64,000 nt of DNA from Callorhinus ursinus (GCF_003265705.1 NW_020312902.1:12894393-12958392); one strand, 5' to 3'. Shown: positions 47,290-59,190, counted from the stretch's first letter. A program made the numbers and translations. Notes: generated by a model from the letters alone, not told the origin.

Positions 47290-47714
47290 GAGATACCTAT
47301 ATATAAAAGGCAATTTATTATAGAAATTGGTTCTTGTGATTTGAGAGGCCAAAATGTCCCATACTGCAATTAGCAAACTGGAAAACCAGGAAAGCTGGTG
47401 GTAAAATTCAGTCTGAGTTCAAAGGCCCGAGAACCAGAAGCTCTGCTATCCCAGAGCAGGAAAAGGTGAACATCTCAGATCAAGAGGGAACAGAGAATTA
47501 GCCCTTCTTTTGCCTTCTCACTCCATTTGGGCTCTCAGAACAAAGTGGATGATGCCCACTCATTTTGGTTTGGGTGGATCTTTACTCAATCTACTGAATC
47601 AAATGCTCGTCTCTTCCAGAAACACCATTACAGACACACACAGAAATAATGTGTTGCCAACTATCTGTGCATCCCTCAGCCAAATCAACATGACACATAA
47701 AATTAGCCACCACA
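47290..47714 (-). repeat. ERVL/MaLR-type solo LTR
   Basis: Minus-strand LTR whose inverted ends and middle are recognisable: AGGCAATTTATTATAGAAAT, GATTTGAGAGGCCAAAATG, GATCTTTACTCAATCTACTG. It ends CAACATGACACATAAAATTA followed by GCCACCACA. The 10681-10740 fragment appears to be the other end of the same family. Subfamily not assigned. Confidence 0.65.
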
Positions 47715-49208
47715 GTGGGGAAACACAGGCATCTAACATGGAAGATTTTAACAGGTTGTGCATCTAGAATGTGTAAGAATTTAATGGGTAGAGAGGAGAG
47801 GAGAATAGTCTAGTTGTTTCTCTCTTGCTTGGAGGCACAACAGAACAAACTCCACAATTCCAACATGGTTGTCATAAGTGATACAATTGATTAGTTCTTA
47901 AGTTAGAGAGCTAAGTTTGGACCAAATTAGAAAGTGGTGGTGGTGGTTTTAGAAATTTACTCTCAAGCCGAAATAAATCTATCAAAGATTTTGGGGCAAG
48001 GAACAACATTAGCAGAATGTTTGGGAAGATTCATTTGGCAATGATATATATTGAAAGGGTAGATCTTAGAGATAGGAAGAGTATAAAGTTAGCTTTTGGA
48101 AAAGTCCAGGCTTGAGGCATCCAGATCCTGAATTAGAATCGAAAGTGTGAAAAATAGAAAAAAAAATTAAACCATACATTCATTTTAAATAAACTAGTCT
48201 CCAATGGGCTATAACCATATTTCAGACATGGTGCAAGCTACTAAGGTACTGTAAGCTGTGCCCCAGATTTCACACAGATAAATCTATTTGTATCTAGATG
48301 CAGTTGTTTATATTGAGAGGTAATTTTTTTAAGTGTATTTAGTGAGCTTTTATCCCTCAATGTGTGAAACAATCCTTCAAATTATATTTAGTGGTAAATG
48401 CATTATGACATTTACCCCTAATTCCCCGGCATTCATTCTCTAAGCTTGAGGTAAATCCAACAGTGTCCTTCAATGCTCAGGTCTGGAGATTTGGGATCCA
48501 CTTAGAGACTGGAAATTCATGAAACATTTGCTTTCCATGCTCATGGTAGTATATCAAGCAATTTTAAAGATCACCTTTCTGAAAGGTGTATCACTCTTAA
48601 CATAAAGAAGCACCAAATAAGTGAAAACATACTAGCTCCAGGTTTTGAGAGTTCCTAAATTGCTCTGATTTTTTAGAGCAATTAATATTGAACCCAGACT
48701 ACAAATGTTTGATAGGGGGTAAGTGAATAGGCCAACTGATAAAACGCAAGATAAGAAAACAAAGTATTACAGAATGGATGACCATGTGTTTTTAAGCCAT
48801 GCCTTCCTTAAAACAATAAAGCAATTTGTTGTCTCGGAGTGTTCTGTGGTTCATTTTGATGGCATGAAATCTATAGTAATTGACACTTACTGATTTCAGA
48901 TCTGAAAGTCCTTATAACCCAATGTCACCTCCGCTTCCTTTGTCATCTGCTCCTGTCCAAAAAGGAGTCACCATACGTGGTCTGAGATCATTATTCTTAG
49001 AAAGCCCTGCTGGTAAGGTTGGCCCTTGGCTGGACCTGAGAACTTGGCTTTGGGAGTTTTCCCCGTCAAGAGTTAACTAATAAAAGTGGATCATATGCCA
49101 GGCTGTTTGTGGAAAAAATATGGTTTTTGATGAATACTGGCTTTATTTCTGGGAGTATGGAATTTTGGTACATGCTAATCAGATGGTGCTTATGTGACCA
49201 GCCTCCAA
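47715..49208. other. unique sequence, no gene seen
   Basis: No repeat or exon-like signal recognised. Confidence 0.4.
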
Positions 49209-49255
49209 TAAAAAACAAAACAAAACAACAACAAAAAACAAAAACAAAAACAAAC
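49209..49255 (+). repeat. (AAAAC)n tract
   Basis: Imperfect run of AAAAC and AAC units. Confidence 0.88.
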
Positions 49256-50490
49256 CTTGGGTGCTTATTCTCTAATAGGATTTCCTGGGCAAAAACATCA
49301 CATACATGTTGCTGTATTTTCACTGCTGGGGAGGAGTACGCTTTTGTGACCTTTCCCCGGGAGGAAGAGAGCATAAGGAAGCCTGCACATGAATTTTTCC
49401 AGATTCTGCCTATGTTTCTTCCCTTTATGAAATGGATGCATATAGTTGCTACTACATTGTTATGATACATCTTAGCCATGAGTATAACAATATGCTAAGT
49501 CCAAGAGTCCTTTCCAACCACTCTCCAAATGTGATTGTGGTCTGGTCTTAGAGACCCCCAACCCAGCCCCATTCTTCTCAAAGATTTCGTGAGTCTGGGC
49601 AAGAACAACCCATCATCTGTTTAAGTAAGAAAGAGCACTTTTGCATCCAGTTGAAGATCAACTCCCCACCCCCCCTTTACCCCCCAGGGGAAAGATAGAT
49701 ACCTCCTAAAGAAAAATAAAACAACTTCAGCCAAAAGTACAGGATTTCTTTTTCTACCTATTTGGGAAGAATGCTATCATTGTTCGCACACAAATGTGTA
49801 ATTGCTTCAATAATCTTCCTTGGCAATCTGCGGCCAGGGTCTAGAGTTCATTATAGGCTGTGAAGTTTCCTTTCTTTTATTTTCAATGTGCTGCTTTTTG
49901 ATTTCCCCTATTGAATGAGTGCCCTCTCATTGTTCTGTGGTGGGAAAGGGTAAACAAAAATGCCACTGGCCTTCCTCAAACCATCCATCATGCTTTACCA
50001 CCTGTGTCATAATTCTTCCTTATGTTTAGTACTGCTGAATAGTACTCGGTTCCCTGCCCAGAGAAACCTACATTTCTATTCTTCCCTGAATGGCATGCCT
50101 CGAGATGCTATAAGCTTTTCTCAGGTCAGCGTTTGGGTGGCTTTAGCATAAGCTTTTCGAACAAGTGTAGGTACTACTGGCAAACAAGCAAAGCATGAAA
50201 CTACCAAGGTACCCTATTAAGGTTGAAAGCACTTTCTACCTTTCTCTCTACCCCACATTGAACATCAATTTCTTTACCACAGATAACCTAAAACAGAGAT
50301 CTCCCTCCAGAGCTCTCAGCAGGAGTAACCAACGAAACACAGAAGTCCTTCATTTCTACTCCATTTTGCTACTTCTGAATACTCCAATCCCATGAGTAGA
50401 AGCTTATTACATTTTCTAAACAAAGGGTGGCTCTATTCAGTAATTGTCAAATGTCTATGTATCAGAAACTACTAGTAAATTTTAAAAATA
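49256..50490. other. unique sequence, no gene seen
   Basis: No repeat recognised. A 137-codon minus frame spanning the AAAAC tract owes its length to that low-complexity run. Confidence 0.4.
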
Positions 50491-50500
50491 TACATTCTCA

Positions 50501-50709
50501 GGGGGCACCTGGGTGGCTCAGTTGGTTAAGTCTCCAACTCTTGGTTTCAGCTCAGGTCATGATCTCAGCGTACTGAGATCAGGCTCCACGCTCTGTGGGG
50601 AGTCTGCTTGAAGAGTCTCTCCCTCTGCCCCTCCCTCCCCTCTCTCTCTCTAATAAATAAATAAATCCTAAAAGTACATATACGTAAAATATAAATATCT
50701 TTATCTATC

Positions 50710-50757
<48 letters not shown>
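50501..50757 (+). repeat. SINEC insertion with compound microsatellite tail
   Basis: Diverged SINE (GGGGGCACCTGGGTGGCTCA head) whose tail runs AAATAAATAAATCC, A/T-rich text, (TATC)n at about 50703-50713, then about 22 CA units to 50757. The flanking duplication ACATTCTCA (50492-50500) and ACATTCTTA (50755-50763) lies outside the CA run, so the microsatellite arose from the SINE tail. Confidence 0.88.
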
Positions 50758-50758
<1 letters not shown>

Positions 50759-50763
50759 TCTTA

Positions 50764-51479
50764 GGACACAGCCCCCTGAGATTCTGCCTTTGTAAATCTA
50801 AGGAGATCCAGGAATCCATATTTTTTAAGTTCCCCTGATAATGCTTTATACAGAGGGATATGATGAGAATATAAAAAATCTTAACTGTAATTTTGGAAAA
50901 TGTCAGAAGAGCAACATTTCAATGTATTTTGCTCCCTATCACATGATTATCTAAAAGAGATAAAACAGAGAGGCAGTGAGCAAGCTGATTGGCCATAGCT
51001 TTTAAACCCAAGAGCTTTCAACAATCTACATGCAGCAGAAGGACACAGGAAAAAGAAATGAACTGACCTTTTGGGAGAATTGTCTGTTCTTCTCCTTTCC
51101 TTCCCATTCTTCTGTGAATCTGCATAGATTTTCATAATCTTCTAGTCTCTAGAAGCAGTTTCTTTTTTTTTCTTCCAAGCATCAGAGAGATAAACACAGT
51201 TTGGTGAGGCTTGGTGGTAAGAACCTGGAACAGCTGAGTCCTCTAAGAACTTAACCCAAGAAATAAAGAAGGGGCATAGAGAAATTAAATCTATTTTCCT
51301 ACTTGGTTGGTGGCTTTTATGATTAAGGAGAACATGCAATGCACAAAACTGTTAGGTAATTATCATGTGTAAAAACAGATCAGACTAATCCATCCTGGGC
51401 TACACACAATTTGATGAACATTTTTTATAAAATACTTCAGCTACATTGATTTGAGACCCTTAAGACACCAACACTTTAC
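50764..51479. other. unique sequence, no gene seen
   Basis: No repeat or exon-like signal recognised. Confidence 0.4.
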
Positions 51480-51640
51480 GAGTTGCTGATGGTTCTTTAA
51501 ATGGGGAGAAAGTCTGCTTTTTTCACTTTTCCACCTGGCCGCCTAATGTGTCAAGACAGCTGCGCAGGATATACCTCATTTAATTGCAATTGTTGCGGAT
51601 AAGTTTATGATTCTCTCAGAAACGGGGAGCCATCGTTTAG
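51480..51640. other. candidate conserved regulatory block
   Basis: CpG-retaining, repeat-free text (CpGs near 51480, 51540, 51564, 51596, 51622 and 51634). It has the E-box CAGCTG at about 51558, the homeodomain core TTTAATTG near 51579 and a SOX-like AATTGTTG near 51588, all within 60 bp. Inference from composition; no comparison available. Confidence 0.28.
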
Positions 51641-51882
51641 AGTCTTATTTGCTTCTCTCTTTTGGACACTCTTGGTAACTTTTACTTGTGCTTTGTTGTT
51701 TGTTTTATTTTTCTCCTTATGCATGCCATAGTGGCACTTTTCTCTCTCACTCTAACATCCTTTTTTTTTCCTTTCCCCACCAGCTAGCTAGACTTTGCCT
51801 GCAGTATGAGGATAAGGGAAAGGGCTGTCTCGATCATTTGGTCCAGCTGCAGATCTGATTCAGATATTCATTGCATACTATC

Positions 51883-52680
51883 TGTGACATTGTGGTTTAT
51901 AATAAACATATATTTGGTCTTTGTCTCCATTTCTGGCACAGATCTCCTGAAACTCTTGGAATTTCCCAAGGGCTGAGAGTGTTAAAGGTATCCTTTGTTA
52001 TGTTAATGATGTGACTTTCAAAATGCACCTGAGGATGGGGGCCTGTTGCAGGGAGAACTAACCCTGTACTTAGAGGGTTGGAACTTTCAGTCCTACCCCC
52101 TGATTTCTGGGGGAGGGGAGAGAGGCTGAGGTTGAATTTAATTACCAATGGCCAAAGGTTTAATTAATCATGCCTATGAATGAAGCCTCCATAAAATCTC
52201 AGAAGGAAGAATTAGGAGAACTTCATTAGGTGAATATGTACAGAATCAGGGAGAGTGGAAACTTCAAGGAGAGCATGGTAACTGCCCCTCCCCATATATC
52301 CTGCCCTAGCATCTCTTCCATCTGGCTGTTCCTGGATTATATCCTTTTATGATAAACCAGTGATCTAGTAAGTAAAATGTTTCTGTGACTTCTGTGGGAC
52401 ACTCCAGCCAATTAAACAAACCCAAGGAGGTGGTTGTTGGAACCTCCATTCTATAACCAGTTGGTCAGAAGCACGGGGGACTTAACTTGCAACTGGTATC
52501 TGAAGTGGGGTGGGTAGGCAGTTTCCTAGGACTGAGCCCTAAACCCATGGGATTTGATGCTATGTCCAGGTAGATAGAGTCAGAATGGAATTCAGTAATA
52601 GGACACCCAGCTGATATTGGAGAATTGCTTGTTGGTGTGGGGAAACCCACCCCCACACCCTCCTGCCACATGTTGGAATC
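51883..52680 (+). repeat. old retroviral solo LTR
   Basis: Starts TGTGACATTGTGGTTTATAA and follows a recognisable mammalian LTR order: CTCCTGAAACTCTTGGAATT, TTGTTATGTTAATGATGTGA, GAAGCCTCCATAAAATCTC (TATA-like), CATCTCTTCCATCTGGCTG, GATAAACCAGTGATCTAG, TTGGTCAGAAGCACGGG. The 3' end is blurred, approximately 52680. Family not named. Confidence 0.72.
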
Positions 52681-54129
52681 CCTAAAGATTGTCTTCCAGC
52701 GTCTCTCTTTGCATTTCCAGGGTCAAGGAACTTAACTACTTCTCAGGTCACCAGGCACTACTAGTGGGCAAATCTAACTTTTTTTTCTGTATGCTGAGCT
52801 CAAAGATGCCTCATTAAAACTGCTGAGCTTTGGCCCTGGTTCTGCCCTATGCATAACAGAATTTGGGAGGATAATTAAATAAATGATTTGGCTTAGGTAT
52901 AAAGTAATAAATTGGAGTTAAGATAAAGGATGGTGGGCACTTGGGTGAACTGAAATATGCATTTACCTTTGAAAAGAGCTACCAGAACCAGTAATTATTG
53001 TGGAAAATTGTGGTTCAGTGTCATCAGATCTTCCAATCCTTCCACAAGACCAGGAGATTAGATCCTCATGTAAAAACTCCTAGTTTTTAAATAATGACAG
53101 TGACTCCAAATTTGAGACATTATGTAGGGTAACACTGGGCCAAATAAAATGAAATGGGTCTATTGGCTTTAACCAATGCTCTTTGCCCTAAATGCTCTAC
53201 TTTTTTCATACGAATTTCACATTTTGGGAGAGAAAGCTCTTAGATTCTAACTTCTTTTTTTCCAAGGTAATTTCTCTCTATTTCTTTAGATTATTCCTCT
53301 GTAATCTAATTTCTAGAACCCTCATTTTTACTGTGGTCCTTTTCAGTCCCTTTCCTATTGACCAAAGTTTCTCAAAATGAACACGGGGACACTGAGTACT
53401 AGCAAGGGAATTGACATGTAACCTTCCCAACAGTGCATTAGACTTGACACCCATCTTGAAAGAATGTCTATTAAGTTGGCACTCCTCCCTTCTCTGAGTG
53501 GACATTTATAAGAATACACATACAGTTACACACACATTCATACACGCACACATACATAATGCGAAGCACACACACACTTCAAAATTTCCAGTGAGATTAT
53601 ATTTTATAAGAATGACCTAAATTGTAATCTATTGAATTCATACTATCAGATTATGTCATCTTCTGTTTGTATCTAACAAACCATCCATAACTTTAACAAG
53701 CATATCTCTATGTCTTTATTAAAGGCACAGTTAAAAGTTGACTATGCCAAATGCAAGGATAGAGGCTGGAGGCATAATATTAGTGACTAACTTACTTGCT
53801 GCTATTGCGCTATTAATCAGACACTTTCAAGGTGTTATAATGCAACCACATAACATAGGCCTAACTTGCCCAGCTCTTCTTTGAGGATACCATGTTTTGC
53901 TGAAGTCTGAATACTCATAATTTTTCTAGTGCTCTGGTCAGTATCTGCATCTTCAAAAGAAAACACAACTGATCCCAGGACTATCCATCTCCTCTACCCA
54001 TGGTCCTGCAGTCACATGCCACCATGGAGAAGCCCACCCAGGCTGTTTTCCAGCAGAACCTCATGCAAGAAGAAACACGATGTTTCCAAATGGCTTCAGT
54101 GGAATACACTGTGACAAACAAAGTCCCAG
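52681..54129. other. unique sequence, no gene supported
   Basis: Apart from a CA-rich patch near 53520-53576, no repeat or exon-like signal. Frames at 53929-54323 are unsupported. Confidence 0.4.
53518..53576 (+). repeat. imperfect (CA)n tract
   Basis: CA units interrupted by TT, TG and AT steps. Confidence 0.75.
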
Positions 54130-54289
54130 CAGTATCTCCACACTGGCCTTTCTGTTCCGTAAGTAGGTCAAGGACATTCACTCTAAGAAAGCTGCAGTGG
54201 ATATTTCCTTTGACTTCCATGGGTAGCTTCTTCTCTGCATTCTGGTCTCGGCTCGAATGTCACCTCCTCAAGAGACTGTTCCTATTATC
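54130..54289 (+). repeat. L2 LINE fragment
   Basis: L2 3' text: CACACTGGCCTTTCTGTTCC and GGCTCGAATGTCACCTCCTC. Interrupted or abutted by the MIR that follows. Confidence 0.55.
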
Positions 54290-54430
54290 CCATCTCTGCC
54301 TCTTACAAGTCATGGGACCTTAGAAAGCTACCTAATGTGTCTGGGCTTCTGTTTCCTCCTCTGTAAGAGAAGGGCAAAAACACCACCTGCTTCACTGGAC
54401 TTTTGTTTAAATGATTTAATAAATGTAATT
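54290..54430 (+). repeat. MIR
   Basis: MIR core: AAGTCATGGGACCTTAGAAA, GTTTCCTCCTCTGTAAGAG, AATGATTTAATAAATG. Confidence 0.72.
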
Positions 54431-54499
54431 CCCTCAAAACAGTATCTTTGCATTTTGAACTCTATTACTATCATTATTGTTATTGTTATTTAAATGCTT

Positions 54500-54720
54500 G
54501 CTGCCTTTCCTTACAGTCATTCTAACACATTTACCGATTTCTGTGTCTTCAAAGTATTACCCTGGTCACTGTTCAGTTGGTGGTTTTCAGTAACCTTCAA
54601 TCTGACAAGTAAATGCCATAAGAACACCCTTCCTGTCTCTGCATGAGTGGATCTCAGTTGGCTGGAATGGCATCTGGCACAGAGTCATTACCCGACACTA
54701 TCCACTGAATGAAGAAATGC
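54500..54720 (+). repeat. probable L2 LINE 3' end
   Basis: AATGGCATCTGGCACAGAG and CACTATCCACTGAATGAAG follow the L2 3' terminus pattern. With the piece at 54130 this suggests an L2 with a MIR inside it. Confidence 0.45.
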
Positions 54721-56321
54721 CCACACAAAGGGATGAAAGGCAGTCTCCTCCAGAGTAGCCCCAGATCTCTATTCCCTGGCGTAGGGAAACACCAAATACA
54801 TTTCTAATTTTTTGTATTTGGGAAGCTTCTGGCCATTCTACACTTTATGGAATCTCAGAGATGTATGTTACTAAATTTAGCCTCAGCACTCTTCATAATA
54901 TTCATATCAGATCATAAGAGAGAGAAGGAAACAGAGTTACATTCATAACTGAGGGCCATCAATCTAATTAACCGAGAAAAATCCAGAGAGTAGGACTTAG
55001 TGTATTGTAAAGCAATTCAATAGCTCCCAAAAGGAAACATGGAATGCCATTGTACAAACATAAACAGTGGGCTATTTGAAGCCAGTGTGTCTGAAGAAAA
55101 TCATCTAATGCTTGATTCACACACAAAAGGAAAGTAGGAAATAGGCTTTAAAGTATTCTAACTAAATTGTGTTATTTTATAAAATGGAGTGTTATGCAAA
55201 ACTTAATAAAAGAATGTTAGATTCTTATGTATGTCTCCAGAAATATCCATTGGCATTTTTGAATAGGATATTCAGAATAGTTAATAAAATATATGGCATT
55301 TTTGTGTAATGAAAATTACTAAAACATTAATATTTATTTTCTCCATTTGTCTGCATGCATGTATATTGCTTGTGTAAATAAATAGAAAAGGTCTTGAGGG
55401 TTACACAAAAAGTTACAGTGGGGGTTGTCTTTAGGGCGGAGCAGAGGAAATCAGAATTGCTTGAGGTGGTCTAAGCAGTCTCTAGTCTTATTTGTAATGT
55501 TAAGATGAAAATACATGAAAAATATATTCATGCCTTGTTTGATTGATAAATTTGATTTAAAAAGTAAAAACACACATTTTCCGCATGTGGGGAAATTGCC
55601 CTCAAATACTGTTTGCATATTAGACTTCTGTATGGTTAATACAACTGTAATATTTATCAATACTACTTAAATGAAGATAGTTTGGCACATATTATCCTGA
55701 ATAAAATCATGCTGTATTGAAATGAGTGTGACTTACTTTTTCAAGGGCATATAAACATCTGTTTCTAAGTTATAAAATCTGCCAGTAGGCTGTTAGCACA
55801 TTGAACGATGAGTATTTCTTCCCTATAGTCTATTTTTCTGCTCTTTCAAAAACGAACATCTTTTTGTTTTTCTACTATCAGTTTGGGGGCTTCTCTCCCA
55901 GTCTCTAAAACCTCTCAAAGCTCATTCATGGTTTTGACATGAGCACTTCCATTAATTTTTCTCCAGAGCCTTGAGCCTTGAATTAACTTTGTATGGGTCT
56001 AAAGACATAAGTTCATTTGACTATGGCTGAAAAACAATGATTTCCTCTTATACCTTGGACTTATTTATTTAAGTATTTAAGTAATGAGAAGCAATACTTG
56101 TTCTATCTTTTCTAGATGGGACAAAAATATTTGGAGAAGACTGAAAAAAATAGGAACTATAGGTTTGTCTCTTCTCTGTTAGGTGGCAAACACAGTTGCC
56201 TGAACTGTTGCAAAAGCCTCAGTTAATTTAGTCCTTCGGGCATCCCAGTTCTCTTTCAGATCTATACCTCTCTTTAGGTTTGGCGTTTTCTTTTATCTCA
56301 TGTAGTTCCCATGTTTTTATT
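54721..56321. other. unique sequence, no gene seen
   Basis: AT-rich unique DNA. No repeat or exon-like signal. Confidence 0.4.
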
Positions 56322-56428
56322 TTTTTTTAAATCTTTTTAAAATTTTTTAAAAAAATATTTTATTTATTTTAGAGAGAGAGAATATGAGCATGAGTGGGGG
56401 AGGGGCACAGGGAGAGGGAGAGAGAGGA
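56322..56428 (-). repeat. SINEC, tail-side part, split by L1
   Basis: Minus-strand SINE beginning with a T/A-rich tail and ATATTTTATTTATTTTAGAG. It breaks at the target GGGAGAGAGAGGA (56416-56428) and continues at 57101. Confidence 0.88.
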
Positions 56429-57100
56429 CTTTTTTTTTGCCTTTATTATTATTTTTTTAAAATTTTTATTGTTATGTTAATCACCATATATTACATCATT
56501 TGTTTTGGTATAGTGTTCCATGATTCATTGTTTGTTCATAACACCCAGTGCTCCATGCAGAATGTGCCCTCTTTAATACCCATCACCAGGCTAACCCATC
56601 CCACTACCCTCCTCCCCTCTAGAAACCTCAGTTTGTTTTTCAGAGTCCATCATCTCTCCTGGTTCGTCTCCCCCTCTGACTTACTCCCCTTCATTCTTCC
56701 CCTCCTGCTATCTTCTTCTTTTTCTTTTTTCTTAACATATGTTGCGTTATTTGTTTCAGAAGTACAGATCTGTGATTCAACAGTCTTGCACAATTCACAG
56801 CGCTCACCGTAGCACATACCCTCCCCAATGTCTATCACCCAGCCACCCCATCCCTCCCACCCCCGACCACTCCAGCAACCCTCAGTTTGTTCCTGAGATT
56901 AAGAATTCCTCATATCAGTGAGGTCATATGATACATGTCTTTCTCTGATTGACTTATTTCACTCAGCATAACACCCTCCAGTTCCATCCACGTCGTTGCA
57001 AATGGCAAGATCTCATTCCTTTTGATGGCTGCATAATATTCCATTGTGTATATATACCACACCTTCTTTATCCATTCATCTGTTGATGGACATCTTGGCT
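56429..57100 (-). mobile_element. 5'-truncated L1 inserted in SINEC
   Basis: Minus-strand L1 end: poly(T), the whole 3'UTR, then the ORF2 C-terminus, which translates on the minus strand with [22 protein letters not shown] and MLSEISQSEKD and ends in a natural stop near 56910. About 60 ORF2 codons remain. The SINE target GGGAGAGAGAGGA is duplicated on both sides (56416-56428, 57101-57113), so the L1 jumped into a pre-existing SINE. Confidence 0.95.
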
Positions 57101-57238
57101 GGGAGAGAGAGGATCTTAAGCAGACTTCATGCTGAGTGTGGAGCCTGATGCGGGGACTCAGTTTCACAACCCCGAGATCATGGCCTGAGCTGAAATCAAG
57201 CATTGGCCACTTAACGGACTGAGTCACCCAGGCGCCCC
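57101..57238 (-). repeat. SINEC, head-side part, split by L1
   Basis: Resumes the SINE after the L1, from the second target copy through TGATGCGGGGACTCAGTTTC to GACTGAGTCACCCAGGCGCC and the terminal CC. Confidence 0.92.
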
Positions 57239-57884
57239 TCTCCTGTTTTTAAATGGAGCTCACTGAGAGCGCCCCAAGATGTGACATTGGTTTCCTTAGC
57301 TGACTTTACCTTACTTTGCTCATCTACTGGTGATGGCTTGTGTGGTCAGATTTTCAATTTTTCAACTTCTATCCCTTTTAAGCCACATTCTTTCAGAGAC
57401 ACTCATTACAAAATCCTTCCTTTTTTTTCTGTATATTGTTTGAACTCTGGTCTACATTCCTTCGTTGCTATTATAAAATCCTCCTGATGTGGTCACTTTC
57501 TCCCAAGCTTCTCCTGCCCTCCAGAGCACCAGTGCCTTCTCCTTTGTTGGCCGGAATTCTATCCAGAGGGGCAGTGACGCTCACTGCTTCTTCCACCACT
57601 GACTTTGTCAGATGCTCAGCTCTACGTCTAAAGAGACTTCCAGTTGGTGTTCGGATAATACCGGCACCACAGGATTTGGCAATGTTCGGGGTTCAGTTTT
57701 GTTTTGTTTTGTTTTTTTGACCAGAAACTCCCTTAGTAACCATCATCAGCGGTTTCATTCATCTCTCTACATTCAACCTCATCCAAACATCACACTTTGT
57801 GTGGGGCCTGAGAATACTGACGGCTACCTGTAAAGATTTTCCCTGCAACTGAAAGGAAATGGGATTTTAAAAAGCTGGATGTTT
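57239..57884. other. unique sequence, no gene seen
   Basis: Unique DNA between the split SINE and the L1 5'UTR. A (GTTTT)n patch lies near 57692-57717. The exact start of the L1 is uncertain. Confidence 0.4.
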
Positions 57885-58270
57885 CTCGCTCAGTCACAGG
57901 CCGGGTGGGAACGGAGTGTGGTCAGAGACAGGGGAGATGGGAGTGATTGACTGCTTTTCTCTGGGAGCGCACTGAGGAGTGGGGCCCCGAGTTCTCAGCT
58001 CCTCCGGGTGGAGATTGGAGGCCGCCATTTTCACTCTCGTCCTCCAAAGCTGTAGGGAAAGCTTGCAGGGAACAAAAGCTCCAGAGAGCAAACCCCAGCA
58101 GATTACTTAGCTGCGTCGGCAAGGGCGGGGCAATTCCTCCTCCAGCAAAGACATTGGGCAACCACAGCAACAGGCCCCTCCCCCAGAAGATCAACCGAAC
58201 AGCCAGCCAAGACCAAGTTTACTGATCAATGAGAACGGGAGAACTCCAGTGCTAGGGAAATACTGCATAT
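57885..58270 (+). promoter_or_regulatory. L1 5'UTR promoter region
   Basis: GC- and CpG-rich against its surroundings (CCGGGTGGGAACGGAG, GAGCGCAC, GTCGGCAAGGGCGGGG), as in carnivore L1 promoter ends. It would drive sense transcription of the L1 if active; here it is decayed and separated from the ORFs by an insertion. Confidence 0.75.
58021..58031 (-). promoter_or_regulatory. YY1-like site in L1 promoter
   Basis: GCCGCCATTTT reads AAAATGGCGGC on the minus strand, matching the YY1 core. Human L1 also has a YY1 site near its start, known to position transcription. Function here is inference. Confidence 0.5.
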
Positions 58271-58293
58271 AGAATTCATGGCATTTTAGAAAA

Positions 58294-59190
58294 ATGAAAC
58301 TGGACCATTTCCTTATACCACACACAAAAATAGACTCCAAATGGTTGAAAGACCTAAACGTGAGACAGGAGTCCATCAAAATCCTAAAGGAGAACACAGG
58401 CAGCAACCTCTTCGACCTCAGCCGCAGCAACTTCTTCCTAGAAACATCGCCAAAAGCAAGGGAAGCAAGTGCAAAAATGAACTATTGGGATTTCATCAAG
58501 ATAAAAAGCTTTTGCACAGCAAAAGAAACAGTCCACAAAACCAAAAGACAACCAACAGAATGGGAGAAAATATTTGCAAATGATATATCAGATAAAGGGC
58601 TAGTATCCAAAATCTATAAAGAACTTATCAAACTCAACACCCAAAGAACAAATAATCCAATCAAGAAATGGGCAGAAGACATGAACAGACATTTTTCCAA
58701 AGAAGACATCCAAATGGCCAACAGACACACGAAAAAGTACTCAACATCGCTCGGCATCAGGGAAATCCGAATCCAAACCTCAATGAGATACCACCTCACA
58801 CCAGTCAGAATGGCTAAAATGAACAAGTCAGAAAACGACAGATGCTGGTGGGGATGGGGAGAAAGGGGAACCCTCCTACACTGTTGGTGGGAATGCAAGC
58901 TAGTGCAGCCACTCTGGAAAACAGTATGGAGGTTCCTCAAACAGTTGAAAATAGAGCTATCATACGATCCAGCAATTGCACTCCTGGGTATTTACCCCAA
59001 AGATACAAATGTAGGGATCCGAAGGGGTACGTGCACCCCAAAGTTTATAGCAGCAATGTCCACAATAGCCAAACTGTGGAAAGAGCCAAGATGTCCATCG
59101 ACAGATGAATGGATAAAGAAGCGGTGGTATATATACACAATGGAATATTATGTAGCCATGAAAAGGAATGAGACTTGCCATTTGCAATGA
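58294..59190 (+). pseudogene. L1 ORF2 C-terminal remnant
   Basis: A 298-codon frame carrying the last part of ORF2p, downstream of the reverse transcriptase: the connecting region and the cysteine-rich C-terminus. Motifs seen: [14 protein letters not shown] (residues ~4-17), [11 protein letters not shown] (~93-103), [15 protein letters not shown] (~130-144), [13 protein letters not shown] (~163-175), [11 protein letters not shown] (~191-201), [10 protein letters not shown] (~226-235), [17 protein letters not shown] (~268-284). Endonuclease and RT domains are absent. A one-base loss near 59173 shifts the frame and gives the early stop; the true ORF2 end lies near 59275. The methionine at 58294 is internal, not a true start. 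Confidence 0.93.

Noticed and set aside
49066..49479. 137-codon minus-strand frame
   Set aside because: Its length depends on translating the AAAAC-rich tract into F/C/V-rich low complexity.
56384..56812. 142-codon plus-strand frame
   Set aside because: Antisense reading of the L1 3'UTR; the same frame recurs antisense to the other L1 copies.
56910..57227. 105-codon minus-strand open frame ending in L1 ORF2 motifs
   Set aside because: It crosses the SINE-L1 junction. The first 40 codons are translated SINE and the rest is truncated ORF2, so the join is accidental.
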